From contig NZ_CP051167.1 in NCBI RefSeq assembly GCF_012295525.1, forward strand, positions 372,001-436,000: a stretch of DNA of 64,000 nt, written 5' to 3'. Below the pieces are notes generated by a model. That model worked only from the letters and a program-made list of their open reading frames with translations, was not told where the DNA came from and did not search any database. This stretch comes from Oxynema aestuarii AP17 (GTDB taxonomy: Bacteria; Cyanobacteriota; Cyanobacteriia; Cyanobacteriales; Laspinemataceae). Position numbers and translations under genes: made by a program. Below, one piece after another: positions 53,831 through 61,240 of the stretch; position 1 is the stretch's first letter, and each line of letters begins with the position of its first letter.

Positions 53831-54469
53831 ATGAAGCCGATGCGATCGCCGAATGCTTCGTCGTTGTTCCAGCTAAAAATTTACCCGGACAAACCCATGC
53901 CCCATTGCAGAAATCAACATCACTCTCGCCAAAATCGCGGCCAAAATCGCGGCCAAAATTGCGGTCGAAATCGCGGCCAAAGCCTCGGTCAATTCGCCGC
54001 CTGCACGGGGGCGATCGCCGCTCTCACTTTAAATACTACCGCCGTCAGCCAAGCTGCCATAATACCGAGCGATCGTACCGTTCAAGCCATGATTGAAGGC
54101 ATTGAAGACGAATATAAAGCCCGCGCTTTATATCAAGCGGTTATCGATAAATTTGGCGAAATTCGCCCTTTTACGAATATCGTCATCGCCGAAGACCGCC
54201 ACGCCAAAATGTGGGAACCGCTTTTCCAAAAATACGGCGTTCCCCTCCCCGAGGATCGTTACGCCAACAACATCGAAGCCCCCGCCACCTTAAAAGAAGC
54301 CTGTGAAATGGGGGTGCAGGGAGAAATCGACAACGTGGAAATGTACGATCGCTTCTTAAATTTTGTTGAAGAACCGGATATCCGATCCGTATTCTTGCGG
54401 TTACGAAACATCTCGGAAGAACGACATTTACCCGCATTTCAACGCTGTTTGCAGCGAGTTTCTCGCTGA
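53831..54469 (+). CDS. DUF2202-like exported ferritin-fold protein
   Basis: 212 aa from the ATG at 53831. The N terminus has a short repetitive basic region (NRGQNRGQNCGRNRGQ) and a hydrophobic segment (FAACTGAIAALTLNTTAVSQA), so it is probably exported, perhaps from a start nearer MPHCRNQHH. The four-helix domain (about 78-212) has E-x6-Y-x-A-R, ExxH-type AEDRHAKMW, EIDNVEMYDRFL and ISEERHLPAF motifs that could bind two metals. It lies 53 bases after hemN. A role in iron or oxygen handling beside the low-oxygen cluster is inference. Confidence 0.8.
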   Translation: MKPMRSPNASSLFQLKIYPDKPMPHCRNQHHSRQNRGQNRGQNCGRNRGQSLGQFAACTGAIAALTLNTTAVSQAAIIPSDRTVQAMIEGIEDEYKARALYQAVIDKFGEIRPFTNIVIAEDRHAKMWEPLFQKYGVPLPEDRYANNIEAPATLKEACEMGVQGEIDNVEMYDRFLNFVEEPDIRSVFLRLRNISEERHLPAFQRCLQRVSR

Positions 54470-54508
54470 TAGAATGCTGATAGAATAGGGAACAGGAAAG
54501 TAGGAAAG

Positions 54509-54535
54509 TAGGATGGGCAAGCTTTGCCCATCCTA
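54509..54535. repeat. Perfect palindrome between two co-directional genes
   Basis: TAGGATGGGCAA and TTGCCCATCCTA flank GCT. It lies 39 bases after the ferritin-like gene. No T-run follows. It is the same class of gene-end palindrome as those at 26041 and 36219, with a different sequence. Confidence 0.7.
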
Positions 54536-54568
54536 GCTAACTAAAGAATAGCGAACCAATTTAAAATC

Positions 54569-55195
54569 ATGAGTACAAAGATCGATCCCTTACCCGAACT
54601 CGCAAAAATCCCCCCGGGACATCTTAATATTATGGGCTATGTAGACGAATCCGAAGTCAACGGACCGGGTTCGCGCGCGGTTGTTTGGGTGCAAGGCTGC
54701 ATCCGCGAATGTCCCGGCTGTTTTAATATCGCTTCTTGGTCGTTTGAACTTAATCAAGTAATTTCTGTGGATGAATTGGCTGCAAAAATATTGAGTAATC
54801 CTCACAATCAAGGAGTGACTTTTTCCGGTGGCGAACCATTTTGGCAGGCGCCCGCGTTAACGCAACTGGCCAAAAAATTAAAAGCGGCGGGGTTAAATGT
54901 GATGTCGTTTAGTGGCTTTACTTTGGATGAATTGCGATCGCCCAAAGCTCCTCCCGGATCGCAAGAATTACTAGACGAACTCGATATTTTGATTGACGGT
55001 CCCTATTTAGAAAATCAGGCGATTCATTCTCCCGAATCTCCCGTTTCTTCGCGTAATCAAAAAGTCCGCATCTTTAATCCCGAATTTGAAGATAAAATTA
55101 CCTGGGCCAGCGACCAAATCGAGATTCACGTTCTCAAAGATGGAACCCGCATTATTACCGGGTTTCGAGGACAAATGGATTTGGCGGAAGGATAA
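54569..55195 (+). CDS. Radical SAM activase-like protein (NrdG/PflA type)
   Basis: 208 aa. C44, C48 and C51 in VQGCIRECPGC bind a radical-SAM [4Fe-4S] cluster. The start (HLNIMGYVDESEVNGPGSRAVVWVQGC) and VTFSGGEPFWQAPAL, with FSGFTLDEL, are typical of small activases of glycyl-radical enzymes. The window has no glycyl-radical enzyme, so its partner is unknown. Cyanobacterial genomes contain similar orphan activases. Its position behind hemN, DUF2202 and a DsbD-like gene suits low-oxygen expression. Confidence 0.82.
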   Translation: MSTKIDPLPELAKIPPGHLNIMGYVDESEVNGPGSRAVVWVQGCIRECPGCFNIASWSFELNQVISVDELAAKILSNPHNQGVTFSGGEPFWQAPALTQLAKKLKAAGLNVMSFSGFTLDELRSPKAPPGSQELLDELDILIDGPYLENQAIHSPESPVSSRNQKVRIFNPEFEDKITWASDQIEIHVLKDGTRIITGFRGQMDLAEG

Positions 55196-55306
55196 CCTGT
55201 TTGGATGACCTGTTGTAAGTTTTGTAAATACCTGCGCCGAAACCGGAGTGAATGGCTCAAGATCGGAATTAAGTAGAAATACTTTCTAATTCTAGAGGTC
55301 GGGCCA

Positions 55307-56716
55307 GTGAGACATAGATCTTGGCAAAATTGGCAAAATTTGCAAAATCTTCTCCTCGGGGTGTTGGCGTTTGTGGCGGTCTTAGTGACCCCACTTTACT
55401 CCTTCGCTCAAACTGAAAATGGGGTTTTAGACGTTTATTTTTTCTACAGTTATACTTGTCCCCATTGCGCCGAACAGAAGCCGTTAATGCATGAAATAGA
55501 CCGCAGCGATCGCGTGACGGTCCATTTTCACGAAGTCACGGAAGAACCGCAATTGTGGCAACAATTTCAGGCGCAATATGGCATATTTTCCGGTGCCGTT
55601 CCGCGCACGTTTATCGGCGAGCGATCGTTCATCGGCTACGTCAATGGCGAGGGAGCCTTAGAATATAACGAAGCCTACCAAGGTTATATCGGTTATCGCA
55701 ATCAAATTATTCGCGCCGTCGAAGAAGAAATCGGCGCGTCTCTCTCCCTTTCCAGCGATCGAGAAACACCAAACTTAGCTCAAAATGTAAAAAAAAACTT
55801 GGCTTGGTTTCTCCTCCCCCTTCTCTATGTTTCAACCTATCCCTTCACCCGCAATAAATTAAAAACCGAACAGCACCAGCGCTACTGGATTGGCGGTGCT
55901 TTTGCCTTCACAATTGTTAGCTTATTTGCCTTTATTGCTTCAACTCCAGACATTGTTATTAAAGAGTTTGCCAGTCAACTCCCCTTTCCTTTATTTGTAT
56001 CGGCGATCGCCCTTGCCGACGGCTTCAATCCCTGTGCTTTTACCGTCTTAATTATTCTCCTCTCTTTACTGACTTACACCAAAAGCCGACGAGATATGAG
56101 CATTGTTGGCGGCACATTTATCACGACTTCAGCCGTGATGTATTTCCTATTTATTATGTTAATGGTGTTAGTTGGTTCGGTATTTCTCGAAAAATACGGC
56201 ACTATCTTTTTATGGATTTTAGGTGCCTTTATTGCGATCGCGGGGCTGATTAACATTAAAGATTACTTCTTCTTCAAACAGTCGGTTTCCCTTTCCCTTT
56301 CCGAAAAGCAGCAGTTAACGATTACTCAAAAAGCCGGAAAAATTGTTCGGGAACTGAAAAGTGCCGAAGGGGATAAAATTCGCTTGCTCGCTGCGGTAGG
56401 AGGCACGATTTTACTCGCTATTTTTGTTAACATCATCGAACTCGGTTGTACGGCCATTTTACCCACCGTTTATATGGCTACGCTGATTAATGTTTGTGGC
56501 TCCAATGCGTGGCCGTGTTATTCCTATTGGACGGCGATCTATGCGGCAATTTATATCCTTCCCCTCCTGGCAATTTTGGCGAACTTTATCTATTCGTTTA
56601 AATCTGCCCGACTCAATGAAAATCAAGGTCGCATTCTCAAATTAGTCGGCGGTACTTTCATGCTTTTCTTTGGCTTGTTGATGTTATTTAAGCCGGAATT
56701 TTTAATCTTGGCATAA
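55307..56716 (+). CDS. Thioredoxin-like domain fused to DsbD/CcdA-like membrane domain
   Basis: 469 aa, GTG start. A signal-anchor helix (about 14-35) precedes a periplasmic or lumenal thioredoxin-fold domain with the redox pair C51-P-H-C54 and a cis-Pro-type AVPRTF. From about 165 to 469 there are seven or eight membrane helices with Cys pairs (GFNPCAF near 243 and ELGCTAILP near 375) as in DsbD and CcdA thiol relays. Electrons probably pass from the cytosol across the membrane to the thioredoxin domain. The substrate may be a c-type cytochrome apoprotein or exported protein disulfides. Convergent with the coiled-coil operon. Confidence 0.85.
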   Translation: MRHRSWQNWQNLQNLLLGVLAFVAVLVTPLYSFAQTENGVLDVYFFYSYTCPHCAEQKPLMHEIDRSDRVTVHFHEVTEEPQLWQQFQAQYGIFSGAVPRTFIGERSFIGYVNGEGALEYNEAYQGYIGYRNQIIRAVEEEIGASLSLSSDRETPNLAQNVKKNLAWFLLPLLYVSTYPFTRNKLKTEQHQRYWIGGAFAFTIVSLFAFIASTPDIVIKEFASQLPFPLFVSAIALADGFNPCAFTVLIILLSLLTYTKSRRDMSIVGGTFITTSAVMYFLFIMLMVLVGSVFLEKYGTIFLWILGAFIAIAGLINIKDYFFFKQSVSLSLSEKQQLTITQKAGKIVRELKSAEGDKIRLLAAVGGTILLAIFVNIIELGCTAILPTVYMATLINVCGSNAWPCYSYWTAIYAAIYILPLLAILANFIYSFKSARLNENQGRILKLVGGTFMLFFGLLMLFKPEFLILA

Positions 56717-56741
56717 TCGCTAAAAAAAGGTAGATCGCACG

Positions 56742-56771
56742 GGTAGGGACACGACATGTCGTATCCCTACC
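56742..56771. repeat. Near-perfect palindrome between convergent genes
   Basis: GGTAGGGACACGACA is followed by TGTCGTATCCCTACC, with one mismatch. It shares the GGGACACG core with the palindrome at 31827. It ends both the DsbD-like gene and the coiled-coil operon. Confidence 0.75.
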
Positions 56772-56800
56772 GGACGAACATTCAGAAGTTCATTCAGAAC

Positions 56801-57901
56801 TTATTTATTCTTCTGCTGATTTCGGGCTTGTTCGACAGCAATTTCTTTAATAGCTTGCAGAGAATTAGAATTCGCCGTTCCTTCGATCGCCTTAACTGCC
56901 AGGTCTTGCACTTGTTTTAATGCAGCTTCGAGCTGTTTGTTCAAGCTTTGGATTCGTGCTTCTTGATTTTGGATACTTTGTTGCAGAGAATTGATGCGAA
57001 GTTCGTAAGATCGGGTGGCGCCTTCCACTTCTTTTGCTCGTAAATCTGCGGCGACTTTTGCCTGATAATTCCCGATATTGCGGCCATTGTCTTTGCCATT
57101 CTTAATGTTGGTTTCGAGTTCTTTTTCATGAGCTTCGACCTTGGCTTTTGCTTCTGCTTGTTGTTTCTCCCGTTCGGCGATCGCCTTTTCCCGTTCTTCC
57201 CATTCTTTTTCTTGGGTTTCTCGGGCTTCTTCTAACTCTAGATATAAAGCTTGTTTCCGTTGTTCGTATTCTTCCTTATCCAAATCTCGGGCGAGTTGTA
57301 AGTCGTAGCGATATTCTTCCTCGTCCCGTTGTTGACTTTGCTGGTGTTGGCGGTTGCGTTCTTGAATTTCGCGGGTGTGGGTTTCTTTTTCCTTGTTCCA
57401 GTTTTTATTTAAATCCTGGATTTGCTGTTCTAACGTCTCCCGTTGTTCCGTTAATTCGGTTTCAAATTCTTTCGATCGCTCTTGATAACTTTCGAGTAAC
57501 GTATCGAGAGTCTCTTCTTCGACTTCGAGCTCGTGAAGGGCTTCTAATTCTTCAATCTCTTCACTCACCGAAGCTTGCAATTCTGACAATTTCGAGGCTT
57601 CGGCGGTCAATTGTTCCGAAAGTTCGCTGACGGCACTCCCAAAGCCCAATTGTAATAATTGCAGGCTTTCGATGGTTTGGTGCATCTTATCTTTAGCAGT
57701 TTTGGGAGCATTCATTTTCGGTTTAACTTCAGCAGAAGGGGTGGTTTGTTGCGCGGCAGCTAAGGGATTATTCGCGATCGCCTGTTTCTCTTTCTCTGTC
57801 TTTTTTAGTTGAGACTCTAAGGACGATTTCTCCTTTTTGAGTTCTTCAAAAGCTTCGATAATTTCAGCTTTCGTACTGCGGGAATTAATTTTTTTAGCCA
57901 T
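56801..57901 (-). CDS. Coiled-coil protein, last gene of the XRE/ImmA-facing operon
   Basis: 366 aa, hydrophilic and almost wholly helical (residues about 15-50 and 85-340; over 40 percent E, K and Q). It has no membrane helix or signal peptide. It is a clear paralog of the upstream 337-aa gene: both begin with a short basic segment, share an L-Q-L-x-F-G-x-x-V-x-x-L motif near the start of the long coil (LLQLGFGSAVSELSEQL), and end with YELRINSLQQSIQNQEARI-type sequence leading to QVQDLAVKAIEGT. Probably a filament, scaffold or tether. Function unknown. 70 bases separate the pair. Confidence 0.8.
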   Translation of the reverse strand: MAKKINSRSTKAEIIEAFEELKKEKSSLESQLKKTEKEKQAIANNPLAAAQQTTPSAEVKPKMNAPKTAKDKMHQTIESLQLLQLGFGSAVSELSEQLTAEASKLSELQASVSEEIEELEALHELEVEEETLDTLLESYQERSKEFETELTEQRETLEQQIQDLNKNWNKEKETHTREIQERNRQHQQSQQRDEEEYRYDLQLARDLDKEEYEQRKQALYLELEEARETQEKEWEEREKAIAEREKQQAEAKAKVEAHEKELETNIKNGKDNGRNIGNYQAKVAADLRAKEVEGATRSYELRINSLQQSIQNQEARIQSLNKQLEAALKQVQDLAVKAIEGTANSNSLQAIKEIAVEQARNQQKNK

Positions 57902-57971
57902 CGTCTTTATTGCAATTTCTGGGGTGTTCTAACTGTAGCAGTAGGGAGTGAAATGACGCGCGTTGATTTGC

Positions 57972-58985
57972 TTATTTATTGCCACTCGTACTGGCTCGAT
58001 CGCCGCGATCGGTATTCTGAAATGCCCGCATTGCCAAGTCTTGTGCCTGTCGCATCGCCGCTTGCAATTGGGCAGTAATATCGGCAATTTCTGCGGTTTG
58101 TCGCTCGATCGTATTTTCCAAAGATTGAATGGTTAATTCGTAACCTTCTTTCGTTCCTTCCCACTCTTTCTCGAACAAATCAGCCTTAACTTTCGCTTCG
58201 CGACGGGCTTCGGCGATCGCCTCTTCTTTCGCTTTCGTATAGGCTTGCTTCAATTCTTCCTCAAAACCTTCAATTTTCTGGAGATTTTGTGCGTATTCGG
58301 CTTGATGGCGATCCAGTTCGCGCTCGCGTTCGCTCCAGTCTTTTTGCTTCTGAGCGTCTGCTCCTTGCAATTCTCGTTCTTGAACTCGTTTGAGTTCTTC
58401 GTACTCGTCCATTTCGACTTTCCGCAAGCGCTCTATTTTATATTGATAATCTGCCTCTTCTTGTTGGCGCGCTTGCAATCGTAATTCTTGTTGTTCTTGC
58501 GCCCTCGCCTCAAATTCTGCCTGTTCTTTTTCCCAGGCTTTCCGTTCGCTCGCCATCTCTTTTTCGATGGCTTCTTGCTGTTCGGTGGCGGTTTTTTCTA
58601 AGTTGGCCAGTTTTTCCCGATGTTCCTGAGTGAGGATGTGAAGGGCATCGGCAACGACTCGCACTTTGCGTAATTCTTCCAACCGATCGCCTTCGATAGC
58701 GATCGCCCGTCGTAATTGCTCTAATTTCTCCGATTCGGTCTCGACTTTTTCGGCGAGGGACTGCACGATCGTGCCGAAATCTAACTGTAAATCAGCCAAC
58801 CCTTTAACGATACTATCGATCGTATAAGTCGAAGCGACGGCGAGTAATTCTTTATTCTTCTCTTTTTCTGCCTCTTCTTCTTTGGTCGCGACTTTCGATT
58901 CAATTTTCGATCGCTCGGCGAGCAGTTGACGAAATTCAGTTAAAATTTGAGCTTTACTATCTTTAGCAGCACTCTCTTGGGGCAT
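57972..58985 (-). CDS. Coiled-coil protein, paralog of the downstream gene
   Basis: 337 aa from the ATG at 58985. An AAGGAG ribosome site (58999-58994) is spaced eight bases for this ATG but overlaps the GTG at 58994, which rules that GTG out. The protein is one long coiled coil (about 15-320) with ADLQLDFGTIVQSLAEKVETE matching the paralog's LLQLGFG motif, and ends with YELTIQSLENTIERQTAEIADI and QAQDLAMRAF. No known domain. The two proteins could pair as a heteromeric filament; that is inference. Confidence 0.82.
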   Translation of the reverse strand: MPQESAAKDSKAQILTEFRQLLAERSKIESKVATKEEEAEKEKNKELLAVASTYTIDSIVKGLADLQLDFGTIVQSLAEKVETESEKLEQLRRAIAIEGDRLEELRKVRVVADALHILTQEHREKLANLEKTATEQQEAIEKEMASERKAWEKEQAEFEARAQEQQELRLQARQQEEADYQYKIERLRKVEMDEYEELKRVQERELQGADAQKQKDWSERERELDRHQAEYAQNLQKIEGFEEELKQAYTKAKEEAIAEARREAKVKADLFEKEWEGTKEGYELTIQSLENTIERQTAEIADITAQLQAAMRQAQDLAMRAFQNTDRGDRASTSGNK

Positions 58986-59056
58986 GATTGACACTCCTTA
59001 AACTTACAGTTTTTAGATAGACTTGACCGAGGCGATCGCCCGTCATGTCATCTCGA

Positions 59057-59389
59057 TTAATCTTCGGTTAACTCGACGTAATCGCAAAGGGATGGGTTGC
59101 CCAAAACTTCGAGAATTTCCTGACAGCGATCGCAGCGATTTCCCGGCCAACAATAACACCGATCCATCGATTTTAACAGCAAGACTTGCAATCGTCGATT
59201 TTGTTTGAGCAATCGCCTGTAATTTCGCTGTACCGACTTGACCACTAAACTCATATGTTGAAAATCTTGCGCCAGCAGATCGAGATCGTTTAAACCATCG
59301 CCGCGAATGTCGTCAATCGTCACTAACTTTCCGCGTAATTGAGTTTCGTGGCGATCGCTTAATTTGCTCACTCTTGTCAATTCTTTCAT
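59057..59389 (-). CDS. Small protein with CxC(W)xxxxCxxC motif
   Basis: 110 aa from the ATG at 59389. An alternative GTG six bases upstream exists, but a TAGGG site fits the ATG. The middle is helical (LLAQDFQHMSLVVKSVQRNYRRLLKQNRRLQVLLL). Near residue 78 is DRCYCWPGNRCDRC, four cysteines that could form a zinc or Fe-S site, then EILEVLGNPSLCDYVEL. I do not recognise the family. It lies in the middle of the divergent operon. Confidence 0.75.
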   Translation of the reverse strand: MKELTRVSKLSDRHETQLRGKLVTIDDIRGDGLNDLDLLAQDFQHMSLVVKSVQRNYRRLLKQNRRLQVLLLKSMDRCYCWPGNRCDRCQEILEVLGNPSLCDYVELTED

Positions 59390-59494
59390 ATTCACACCCT
59401 ACAGTTATCTCGGTTGTCTTTGACGCCTTTGAGAAGATTGCTTCGCCTCGGCGATCGCGCGGAGCCGAAGACGAAGCACGATCTCGATCGCTCT

Positions 59495-60190
59495 TTAAAA
59501 AGCAGGAGCCATTTGTGCTTCTGAGTCTACAGCTTCGGACTCACCCCCCGGTAAGGCCAAATCGCCATTTTGACTGTCGTGACCGTTGCTGTAGGCAGCC
59601 ATCAAACAGGCAATTTCATGAGGGGGCAAGTTGTCGAGACAAACCATATTGGTCGTACTTTCTAAATCGATCATGCGCGAGAGATTTTGAGAGTCGCTTA
59701 AAACGGCGGCGGCTTGTTCCAAGCTTTCCCACTCGGAACGTTCCAGCCAATCCCATTTTAAAGAATAGTAATTGATCGGTTTGAGGACGCCCGTTTCATC
59801 CGGTTTTTGTCCGGAATGCTTGAGAAATTCGGGAATAAAAATACCTTCGGCGGGTTCGATTCCCCGGGCTTGAACTGAGGCAACTAAGCGATTGAAGTCA
59901 CTTAAAGAACGCCCTTTAATATAGGTGACCATGACGACCCCTTTCGGCAATTCGCCGGATTCGGCCACGAACCAAATTTGTCCCCAGAGGGTATTGTGGG
60001 TTTGTCCTAAACTGCCAAAAAATTTGCTAAACTTTAAGATGGTCATCGATAGTTTCGATCCGTATTCTTCATCGCCAATCGTCCATTTTCCACTCTGGCA
60101 ATTATTGCGGACGGCGAGGGGAAGTTCGGGAACGACGATTGCATTTTCCGGTTTGGTTCCGAAGACGGAAATCGTTGCTTTCTTAGCCAT
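59495..60190 (-). CDS. Unrecognised soluble protein of the XRE-facing operon
   Basis: 231 aa from the ATG at 60190, chosen because GGAG lies eight bases upstream; a longer frame start has no such site. The N-terminal half (about 1-135) looks beta-rich (TISVFGTKPENAIVVPELPL, WTIGDEEYGSKLSMTILKFSKFFGSLG, LWGQIWFVAESGELPKGVVMVTYIKGRSL). The C-terminal half is helical with a disordered acidic tail (SNGHDSQNGDLALPGG). It resembles no family I can name. No membrane segment. Its second position in the operon suggests a core role. Confidence 0.75.
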   Translation of the reverse strand: MAKKATISVFGTKPENAIVVPELPLAVRNNCQSGKWTIGDEEYGSKLSMTILKFSKFFGSLGQTHNTLWGQIWFVAESGELPKGVVMVTYIKGRSLSDFNRLVASVQARGIEPAEGIFIPEFLKHSGQKPDETGVLKPINYYSLKWDWLERSEWESLEQAAAVLSDSQNLSRMIDLESTTNMVCLDNLPPHEIACLMAAYSNGHDSQNGDLALPGGESEAVDSEAQMAPAF

Positions 60191-60251
60191 TTTGACTGCT
60201 CCTATTTGTTCGTTTTTGGAGGATGTATGAGCCGATCTCCCGAACTCGCTT

Positions 60252-60593
60252 TCAGCGAATGACGGGGCGATCTCTGCGTTCGGGAATCGGATATTTGTAG
60301 GGTGCGCCTTGCGCTTCACCCGGAGGATAAACTTCAACCCAATTCGACTCCTCGACGGTCTCGGAGGCGATCGCCGCTTCTGCGGAGGGTTCGGGTTCGC
60401 AGGTTTCGAGCACGGCGAGTAAGTGCTTTAAAATTTCAATGTGAGCCGGGGTAAAGTGAATGCTGAATCCCGCGCCATCGCGAGCGTAACCCGGACACAC
60501 CAGGGAGGCTGCCCCCCGATCTTCGTGTTTGGCGATATACAACCAATCTTGTGCTTCTAGCTTGTAGTGCGTGTCACTCCAGGTTTTGAGCAT
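60252..60593 (-). CDS. First gene of the XRE-facing operon, unknown function
   Basis: 113 aa from the ATG at 60593, with a strong GAGGAG site upstream; an upstream frame extension lacks one. The sequence (MLKTWSDTHYKLEAQDWLYIAKHED, SLVCPGYARDGAGFSIHFTPAHIEILKHLLAVLETCE) is a small mixed fold with an acidic linker and a Pro-rich, basic end (YPPGEAQGAPYKYPIPERRDRP). I do not recognise it. Its promoter overlaps the operator sites for the XRE protein. Confidence 0.75.
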   Translation of the reverse strand: MLKTWSDTHYKLEAQDWLYIAKHEDRGAASLVCPGYARDGAGFSIHFTPAHIEILKHLLAVLETCEPEPSAEAAIASETVEESNWVEVYPPGEAQGAPYKYPIPERRDRPVIR

Positions 60594-60726
60594 CGTCGTT
60601 CTCCTCGATCGAACTTCAAGGCGGGGATCGGGGGGCGCGCGATCGCCATCCCGAGAGAAACATCTATATATAGGGGCAAATTGCGGGCTAAATCCGGTGC
60701 TTAACCCTAGGGATAGTGTTTCTTTT

Positions 60727-60744
60727 GTTGAACTTTTATTCAAC
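60727..60744. promoter_or_regulatory. Operator site 1
   Basis: GTTGAA-CTTTTA-TTCAAC, a perfect 6-6-6 palindrome, just downstream of the leftward -10 element on the operon side. Candidate XRE binding site. Confidence 0.7.
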
Positions 60745-60751
60745 TAAACTC

Positions 60752-60780
60752 AGTCTAGCTCGTGTTGAACCTTGCGTCAA
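60752..60780 (-). promoter_or_regulatory. Predicted promoter for the five-gene operon
   Basis: On the minus strand TTGACG (60780-60775) and TAGACT (60757-60752) are separated by 17 bases. The -35 lies inside operator site 2, and site 1 lies eight bases past the -10, so a bound repressor should block it. Confidence 0.65.
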
Positions 60781-60781
60781 C
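60764..60781. promoter_or_regulatory. Operator site 2
   Basis: GTTGAA-CCTTGC-GTCAAC: the same 6-6-6 layout with one mismatch between the arms. It overlaps the -35 of the leftward promoter. Confidence 0.7.
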
Positions 60782-60788
60782 CCCTAGA

Positions 60789-60806
60789 GTTGATTTTTTT
60801 GTCAAA
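60789..60806. promoter_or_regulatory. Operator site 3
   Basis: GTTGAT-TTTTTT-GTCAAA, a weaker member of the same 18-base motif. It overlaps the -35 of the rightward (XRE) promoter, which suggests autoregulation. Confidence 0.6.
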
Positions 60807-60818
60807 ACCGCCTACAAT
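60790..60818 (+). promoter_or_regulatory. Predicted promoter for the XRE-ImmA pair
   Basis: TTGATT (60790-60795) and TACAAT (60813-60818) are separated by 17 bases. The -35 is inside operator site 3. A 57-base leader would lead to the GTG start. Confidence 0.65.
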
Positions 60819-60875
60819 GCTGGTGTCATCAACAAGACGCGCTTTTGCAATGGCTCGTATCGAGAGGAAATCACC

Positions 60876-61238
60876 GTGAAAGAAGCAGATCGAGAAGCCA
60901 CAGGCTTGACCTTCGGGAAAGTCATCCGTCAAAGCCGCAAGGATAAAGGGTTCAGCCAGCGCGAACTCGCCCATCGAATCGATGTAGACTTTACCTATCT
61001 GTCTAAACTGGAAAACGATCGCTCGGAGTACCCGCCGAAAGAAGAAGTGATCCGGAGTTTAGCCGCGCATTTGGATCTTGACGAAGAAGAATTGATCGTT
61101 TTGGCGGGGCGGATGCCGCAAGCTTACGAAGAATTTCTCAAGCAAAATTACAAAACCATGCCCGCGCTGTTGCGCCGCATGAGAGAGAATCCGGAATTTG
61201 CCCAGAAAGTGTTTGAGGCAGCCAGTCAGGGGGAATAG
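60876..61238 (+). CDS. XRE-family transcriptional repressor
   Basis: 120 aa from the GTG at 60876, chosen because GAGAGGA lies seven bases upstream; longer in-frame starts lack ribosome sites and would run through the promoter. A helix-turn-helix fills about 12-70 (LTFGKVIRQSRKDKGFSQRELAHRIDVDFTYLSKLENDRS). The rest is helical (EEELIVLAGRMPQAY, ALLRRMRENPEFAQKVFE). It is followed by an ImmA/IrrE protease two bases after its stop. In ImmR/ImmA and DdrO/IrrE pairs the protease cuts the XRE protein to relieve repression, and that is the likely role here. Confidence 0.9.
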   Translation: MKEADREATGLTFGKVIRQSRKDKGFSQRELAHRIDVDFTYLSKLENDRSEYPPKEEVIRSLAAHLDLDEEELIVLAGRMPQAYEEFLKQNYKTMPALLRRMRENPEFAQKVFEAASQGE

Positions 61239-61240
61239 CC

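Noticed and set aside
60762-60875. N-terminal extension of the XRE protein
   Set aside because: It would be translated from within the operator-promoter region, and a proper ribosome site supports the GTG at 60876.
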